The position numbers were made by a program, and so were the translations under genes. DNA of 64,000 bases, taken from Ephemerocybe angulata (taxonomy: Eukaryota; Basidiomycota; Agaricomycetes; Agaricales; Psathyrellaceae). The notes beneath the pieces were generated by a model that was not told the DNA's origin, did no database searches, and was given only the letters and a program-made list of their open reading frames with translations. Shown piece after piece: positions 57,691 to 64,000 of this stretch (its first letter is position 1; each line of letters begins with the position of its first letter). The stretch lies in the NCBI GenBank assembly GCA_013368325.1, contig JAACJK010000109.1, forward strand, positions 806,001 to 870,000, written 5' to 3'.

Positions 57691-58493
57691 CCGCGAGGTT
57701 AAGTTATATCTCGACTAGAACGCGTTACCTTGCTACTATTCACGTACATCAGTACGTTGCCCTGCCTGGATTGCTTTGCTTGGTTTCAGACTGCATCCAC
57801 TACCCTGTTCAGTCCATACCCCTTTCGCGGAATGCCGTTTCTGTACTCATAATATCTGCGCAGTATCAGATCAACATGCTTCGAGCATTTGTTCTAGTCT
57901 GCTTGATTCAGGTGTTATACGGTGTACAGTCTCGATGAGCGCAACCGCTTCTGAGGTGTCTAACATCAGCGAAGGGGCGACGAGATCGGTGGCAAATGGT
58001 TTACAATGCAAAAGGGGTTCCAAGAGGAGCCAATGCCAGAAGAAGAAACGAGGGTAAGCGTGCTAACGATGGTATACTACTAATTGAAGAGTATGATACA
58101 AAATTGTCTGTACAAAGGGCATTGGGAGGGTACAACGGACCTACAACAACAACGACGAGGGTTTAAAGGAAGTAGGAAGGAAGTAACAGAGGAAGCCGAA
58201 GAAGAATGGAAAGCAAAGCGAATAGAAGCGAAACTTGTGGTGGAGGTATAGTAGATAGTTATAAAGGTATGTACACAGTCAGCCGGCTGTTGTCGATGGC
58301 GATCGACGAAGGATAAAGAATGCAAAGTTCCAACAAGGACTGCCATGTCCAGTCTTGTGGTCCCGGGACGAGTTAGGGGAGTGTGTCAGCGGACAGCTTG
58401 AAGAGGTAGCGATGCTGCGACAGAAGTGAGGAGTTCAATGGGGAGGAAGTGGGCTTGTCGTTGAACTGGAGAGCTGCTAGGCAGCCACTCGAA
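57691..58493. other. Intergenic, 0.8 kb, convergent 3' flanks
   Basis: Between the haspin stop (+) and the stop of KRE6-like copy 2 (-). Only short ORFs are present. A purine-rich stretch at 58135-58245 is noticeable on the plus strand. No gene supported. Confidence 0.45.
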
Positions 58494-60902
58494 TTAGCAC
58501 TCTCCCAAGAAAGAGTTCTTGGGGAAGGGCTGGCCATAACCACCCTTTCCAGGTCTCCAGTCTGTGAGGTTGGGGTTCATGTAGGCGTCAATGTGTCTGT
58601 GGAGAAGTTTATATTGAGCTTGTAATCGAAAAATAGATGTGAACAAGCGTACTTCTCGATATATGCCTTGGTTGGGAAATCTTCTGGGTCACACCCAATG
58701 TTGATACTGTCTGATGGTTGGTACACACGGATATAGTCGATCTCCATGACAGCAGGGAAGGTCAAATGCTCGAAGTCGATGTCACCAAAGTTAGGCGACA
58801 TGCCCAGGTTGACAATAATGTACTGCACCTTGGTTAGCGCTCTCTCTGCGGAAGGGCAAGGCAAGACGTACCATGGGCTCTTGGGGGACGGGTCGAGCGG
58901 AGATTTCAGTAAGGGCATTGGCCCCAAAGCCAGCCGCCTCGAGCGTCCATGCGAGCTTGTTATCAGACAGCCATGTGACATAAGCGCCGTCGAACCCTGG
59001 CTTATACTATGAGGGTACACAAGATGAGCGCGAATTCAACAGTGTCGAAGTGATGCAAGCGTACCTCGAAGGCATAGATAGAGTAACAATCTTCCAACAA
59101 TTGGTAACATCTCTGATTGGTGTCCGTAACGACTGACGCAGCCTGCTGGACGATATTCCCGACGAAGCCGTTCAACTTGGAGGCACTTGCATTGTAAATC
59201 TTCATGTTTTGCGCCGTGTGCTTCCACTCATAAGACTTGTCGAATGGCTGTGAAGATGAGGTTAGCATTCGGTCGATTGAAGTTCAAAGAGCTCTCGCGA
59301 CGTACTGCATATTGAGCCGACTGAGAAACCTCTCCTTTCAGAAGTCCGTTTGCACCTCTTCCGACCTGGGGTTCAATAACATCGATCTCGGGTGCAGACC
59401 GGCCGACGTATGTCCCATCAGGATGGACAGGGCCAGGATGTTCCTCTCCTGGACATGTACACCGAGAGAGCTTTTGTCCCGGGAGGTAAGAGAGGGAGCC
59501 ACCGTATTTTGCATCACCCTCAGTGATTGAGTAGATCGGCAAACCGTTGCGCGACTGGTTGGCAACGGTACCAACGTCGCAAGCATCGTAACTGTACGGC
59601 CACTGAAACACATGAAACGTAAGGTTCGGTACAGCGAACGACGAGTATGTCGGGATTACATACCATTCCTTCGAGTGATGCTCCAAAGCCTGCGCGGCCG
59701 AGGTTGCCTAGGGTCCAAACGGCAGGCCATAATCCAGCGACATTGTTGATACCAGGCAGTCTGACGTTCGCTTCGATATACCCTCCAGTGAAACAGAACT
59801 TGTTCCAGCTCGACATCATGCCTGATGAATTGTCAGTCTTCGCCGAGCAAACGAAAGGTGTGGCTTGCCTCCTTGATATGACAGATTGTGTGTTTTCTTC
59901 TCCTCCAGGGTGATGTGGAGAGCGCCGTTCTTCGTAGTAAGAGCTGCTGGGTCGTACCATTCCAAGTTGTTAGTCGCCTGCAGAAAGTCTCGTTAATAAC
60001 AGTTAGACCCTTCACCAAAAGTGCCGACGTACCCAGTAGTTGATGTCATGAGCTTCCCAATACGGGTCGTCTCCTGGGTAGAATGTTCGCCCGTCCGTGT
60101 TAAACTCGTCAGAGAAGACGAGGACCATGTCGGAACCATCGCGCAGAGACTTCCTTGACCAAGCATCCTTGGGTGTGTCGAGGTCAACAAGACCGTAATT
60201 GCCAATCTGAGGGATCTGGAGGTGTGGGCACCGTGGGTAAGAAACGAGGGCGTCGTTATCGGAGGATCCCCACTCACCTGGCCACTGGCATTGAAAGCTC
60301 CCCCAAGGTTTAGCCCAACCGCTTCTGGAGCCTTCGCTCTGGCATACGTCAAAGCAGGGTAACCGACACTGCACCGAGTAGGGTAAATCAAAAGCGCCGC
60401 AGTGACGCAAAGTCGGCACTCACAAAAGAGCGAGGATAGAGAGCGCAAGGATGAGCAGACATCCAACGTTGGTCAGACCACGGGAGTTCCAACTTCCAGA
60501 GCTGCGGTCCCGCTGATTAGGGTTGTGGAGGACGTCGTCGCTTTCCACGAGGTCTGGAGATAAGTCGGAGCCCCAAGCGCGGATGTCGGGCGACAGGGAG
60601 TACTACAGCGCCCATGAGTTTCTCTGTTTGTCCACGATAAGCCGTCTGCCTAATACCTTCTCGCTAATGGAATGACTGATTTGTGAATTGGCGCGAGGGT
60701 AAGGAGAGTCGGTTATAGATCCTTCAAAGGTTTGCTGAAAACTGGAGGTTACAAATGTCGGTTGTAGATTACAAAGTCGACTTACGGAGCTTTCCCGGCG
60801 CAGAACACCATGGCTCGACGTACTTAACAAGGAGCCAGAGCGAGAAGGAGAGTTATTAAGAGCGGAATAAGGCCCCGTCCGGGGGGAACCTCGAGAAGAC
60901 AT
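58494..60902 (-). CDS. KRE6/SKN1 family beta-1,6-glucan synthesis protein (copy 2)
   Basis: Same exon plan as copy 1, read from ATG 60902 to TAA 58494, about 600 residues. N-terminus 'MSSRGSPRTGPYSALNNSPS', then 'GVLRRESS', 'YSLSPDIRAWGSDLSPDL', the membrane span ('GLTNVGCLLILALSILALLF') and the GH16-like domain with 'MVLVFSDEFNTDGRTFYPGD', 'LWPAVWTLGNLGRAGFGASL', 'RSAPEIDVIEPQVG' (ExDxxE kept), 'NQRCYQL', 'MEIDYIRVYQ' and 'KNSFLGEC' at the end. It has a Lys/Arg-Ala loop after the span ('LTYARAKAPEAVG') that differs from copy 1. It lies in tandem with copy 3, same strand, 0.8 kb apart, and is the closer relative of copy 3. Confidence 0.92.
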
Positions 60903-61700
60903 GGTGGAGAAGAGAAAAGATGTGGAAAAGGACTTTGGCGCTGGGAACGCAGGGCCCTGCTGTCAGAACAAATGGAGCCATTGAGATGAAGCAACGGCGT
61001 AACGGCGACACCGAACGGAGCTGTGCGAACCAAATCAATCTGTAACTGTTGTTCTCTCGCCGCGGCATCAAAGTGGAGCGCCAAGTGCCCTCGGCAAGCC
61101 CCGCCCCGTCTTGCGGGCGCTTCAAATGCCAGACTGGGCGCCTCCAAGTCCTTGGTTCAGTCAGCGACGACGACGATGGAGGGGAAGCTATGCCTTATAA
61201 ATGGAGAATATGAGTGGTAACGCAATATGGGAAAGTAGTAGGACACTTACTACCGAAGGCCAAATATGGAATATGCGAACAGCCGTTCGTCGCTGAGAAG
61301 GCCTAGGAGGTCAAGGATACTTCGCTCGTGACACACTGACCATTCCAATGATATCGAGGGTGGGTGAGCGTCTGCTTCTGAAGCTTCAAAGTCAATGAAA
61401 AGGTTCCAAGATATACATACTGAGTGGCAACAAGCTAGCTCTATAATGCAAGAAAAGACAGATAATCCCAAGAAAGGTGAAGGAGGGTGTCTAAATGAAC
61501 GATGGTATATGCTACGGGGCGAAAGAGCGGAATGTTACAAAGATGGTATTTACAAAAAGATGGGAAGGACTGCCAAGTCCTGCACTTGCAGCAAGTTCGA
61601 CTTTGAAGTGTGTGGGGAAGGTAGAAGACGGATGCAACACCTGTCGAGGAGTTCTTAAGTCGCCTACTACAGCGACTTGGGGAGAGTAGATCAGAGCTAC
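60903..61700. other. Intergenic, 0.8 kb, between tandem KRE6-like genes
   Basis: Promoter of copy 2 and 3' flank of copy 3. Long overlapping ORFs near 60824-61147 are low-complexity frames of the 5' region. A plus-strand TATAAA near 61196 has no matching gene. The 3' part resembles the 3' flank of copy 2 in places (AAGGACTGCCA and TTACAAAG-like stretches near 58330 and 61560), consistent with duplication. Confidence 0.4.
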
Positions 61701-64000
61701 TTAGCACTGTCCTAAGTAAGAGCTTTTGGGGAAGGACTGGCCATATCCACCCTGTCCAACCGTCCCTCTCCAGTCAGTAAGATTGTAATCTGTATACGCC
61801 TCGATGTGCCTGAAGAAATGGGGATGTTCCCAGTCAGTAAAATTCGCAAGATGGATGTGAATGGACGTACTTTTCGATGTACGCCTTGGTTGGGAAGTCC
61901 TCCGGGTCACATCCAATGTTAATGCTATCGGACCGCTGATACACACGAATGTAATCGATTTCCATGATGGCAGGGAAGGTCAACTGGTCAAAGTCGATAT
62001 CACCAAAGTTCTTCGACATGCCCAAGTTGACGATGATGTACTGCGGCGTTGTTAGCTATGTAACTCGTGCTGAGCGAGAGGACATACCATGGGCTCCTGA
62101 GGAATAGGTCGAGACGAGATCTCAGAAATAGGGTCGGCTCCAAAGCCAGCCTGCTCAAGGGTCCAAGAAACCTTGTTATCTGACGTCCAGGTAACGTAGG
62201 CGTCGTCGAATCCTGGTTTGTACTGTCCGACGGAAAATATGAGTCCCAAAGGATGGATCAGAGGGAACCGTGCTTGCCTCAAATGCATATTGGGAGAAAC
62301 AGTCGTCCAGAAGTTGATAGCATCTCTGGTTCGTGTCTGTCACGACAGATCCAGCTTGTTGTACAATGTTGCCGACGAAACCGTTGATCTTGGAGATGGA
62401 CGCGTTCGCGATCTTCATGTTCTGTGGCGTGTGATCCCATTTGTACGCATTATTGAATGGCTGTATGGCAGTGAATTGCATCAAGTCTGATCTTGATTAT
62501 CCATCGAAATTGGCAGGACGTACTGCAAATTGAGCTGATTGAGAAACCTCGCCCTTCGGGGTCGTCCCACCCACTTGAGCTTCGATTACGTCAATCTCCG
62601 GTGCGGAGCGGCCAACATACGTCCCGTCAGGATGAATAGGGCCTGGATGGTCCTCTCCTGTACAGGTGCAGCGGGAGAGCCTTTGCCCCTGCAGGTAAGA
62701 CAGAGGCGCTCCCGGATACGCATGATCCCCAACGACTTCTGGAGAGCTAGGTACGCCCTGCCACGTTTGGTTCGGAGCGGTGCCAACATCACAGGCGTCG
62801 TAGCTGTACGGCCACTGAGACCAACGGGTTGTAAGGCTAATGGCGTCATAATCAAGGTCGTGGGGTGCGTACCATCCCTTCAAGTGATGCTCCATAGCCT
62901 GCACGACCAAGATTTCCAAGAGTCCACACAGCTGGCCAGAGACCTGCAACGGTGTTGGTACCAGGAAGTCTCACCGCGGCTTCGATGTACCCTCCAGTAA
63001 AGCAAAATTTGTTCCACGTCGTCATGAGGCCTGTGATAATTTAAGCATTCTTGACTTCGATAGAAATGATGAAGCCTTTCTCACCGCCTTGATATGACAA
63101 GTTATGTGTTTGTTTCTCCTCCAGGGTGATGTGGAGAGCGCCGTTCTTTGTAGAGAGACCTGCCGGGTCATACCACTCCAAGTTGTTGGTAGACTTCAGG
63201 GTGATCAGAACCGTGACGGCATATATAAAAAAGGAAACAGCATACCCAGTAATGATAGTCGTGTGCTTCCCAGTAGGGGTCATCTCCTGGGTAGAATGTC
63301 CGGCCGTCTGTGTTAAACTCGTCGGAGAAAACGAGCACCATCTTTGAGCCATCTCGCAAGGACGTTTTGGTCCAGGCCTCTTTAGGTGTGTCGAGGTCTA
63401 CAAGACCGAAGTTTCCAATTTGCGGGATCTAAAGGTTGGGGCAGACATGTAAGCCTAGAGGAAAGCAACGTTATTGGAGGGCGAAGTTACCTGTCCGCTG
63501 GCATTGAAAGCACCTCCCAGGTTGAGTCCCTGAGAAGAATCTGCGATCTTCTGTCTGACAAACGACAAAGCTGGGTAGCCAACGCTATACGACCAGAATT
63601 AATTAACATCATCGTAATAAATAGATCGACACTCACAATAGAGCGAGAATGGAGAGGGCGAGGATGAGCAAGCACCCGACATTGGTCAGACCCCGGTAAT
63701 TCCAACTTCCAGAGCTGTGGTCCCGTTGGTTGGGATTGTGGAGGACGTCGTCGCTCTCCACGAGGTCTGGAGAGAGGTCTGCACCCCAGCTCCGGATGTC
63801 AGGCGAGAGGGAGTACTGCAGACCCAAGTTAAGATTCTCGTTTGACGTACAACTGTGACCAAGATGCTCACCTTCTCACTGATGGAATGGTTGAGGACTG
63901 AATTGGCACGAGCCTGAGGGTAAGGGGAATCGACGACGGCCCCATCGAGGGTTTGCTGGAAACAAGGGTTGAGGATGCTTCGGAGAATTATTTGTACAAG
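61701..64000 (-). CDS. KRE6/SKN1 family protein (copy 3), 5' end beyond the window
   Basis: Reads from beyond 64000 to TAA at 61701. All exons after the first are present: 'SPYPQARANSVLNHSISEK'-type exon near 63960-63875, 'YSLSPDIRSWGADLSPDL', the span 'GLTNVGCLLILALSILAL', 'GLNLGGAFNASGQ', 'MVLVFSDEFNTDGRTFYPGD', 'LWPAVWTLGNLGRAGYGASL', 'RSAPEIDVIEAQVG', 'NQRCYQLLDDCFS', 'MEIDYIRVYQRSDSINIG' and 'GYGQSFPKSSYLGQC'. The last 40 bases of the window are the intron before exon 2, so exon 1 (the short Ser-rich cytosolic start) is missing. Introns sit at the same protein positions as in copies 1 and 2. Confidence 0.9.

Overview
This window is nuclear DNA of a filamentous basidiomycete fungus, most likely an agaricomycete. 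Nearly every gene is cut by many short introns (about 45-75 bases) with GT..AG ends, and intergenic gaps are small. The gene set (KRE6/SKN1-type glucan proteins, a Cbk1/Orb6-type NDR kinase, a Yvc1-type TRP channel, VID27, haspin, COP9 and GINS subunits, Ser/Pro-rich proteins) is fungal. I see no rRNA, tRNA, CRISPR array or intact transposon. Names rest on reading domain motifs by eye. Most multi-exon models were checked by confirming that the exon lengths sum to a whole number of codons with no internal stop.

Layout. 1-7.3 kb: tail of an upstream gene, BTB protein (-), RNase P/MRP zinc-ribbon subunit (+), short unknown (-), VID27 (+, 11 exons), DUF7704-like membrane protein (-). 7.3-9.6 kb: gene-poor, with weak or decayed coding signal. 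9.6-21 kb: coiled-coil protein (+), Ser-rich 901-residue protein (-), RRN7 (-), ER J-protein (+), COP9 subunit 4 (-). 21.2-25.4 kb: a 1241-residue aromatic-repeat protein built from a chain of phase-matched exons, which I find the most unusual locus. 25.5-35 kb: PUB-domain protein (-), 17-exon patatin lipase (-), ETFRF1-type LYR protein (-), CipC-like small protein with a frame problem (+), single-span membrane protein (+). 35-50 kb: mitochondrial BCKDK/PDK-type kinase, Ser/Pro-rich protein, prefoldin 4, SDR, NDR kinase, NOB1 (all +), ARPC3 (-), YVC1 channel (+, 19 exons). 50.5-64 kb: three KRE6/SKN1 family genes, one (+) and a (-) tandem pair, flanking GINS PSF2 (-) and haspin (+), which share one promoter.

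Functional themes are mostly housekeeping: ribosome biogenesis (RNase P/MRP, RRN7, NOB1), cell-cycle and DNA replication (PSF2, haspin), actin and polarity (ARPC3, NDR kinase), protein quality control (J-protein, prefoldin, PUB, COP9), mitochondria and lipids (BCKDK-type kinase, ETFRF1, patatin lipase), and wall glucan (KRE6 cluster). A recurrent property is extremely short exons (5-18 nt) in many genes, which naive ORF calling would miss.
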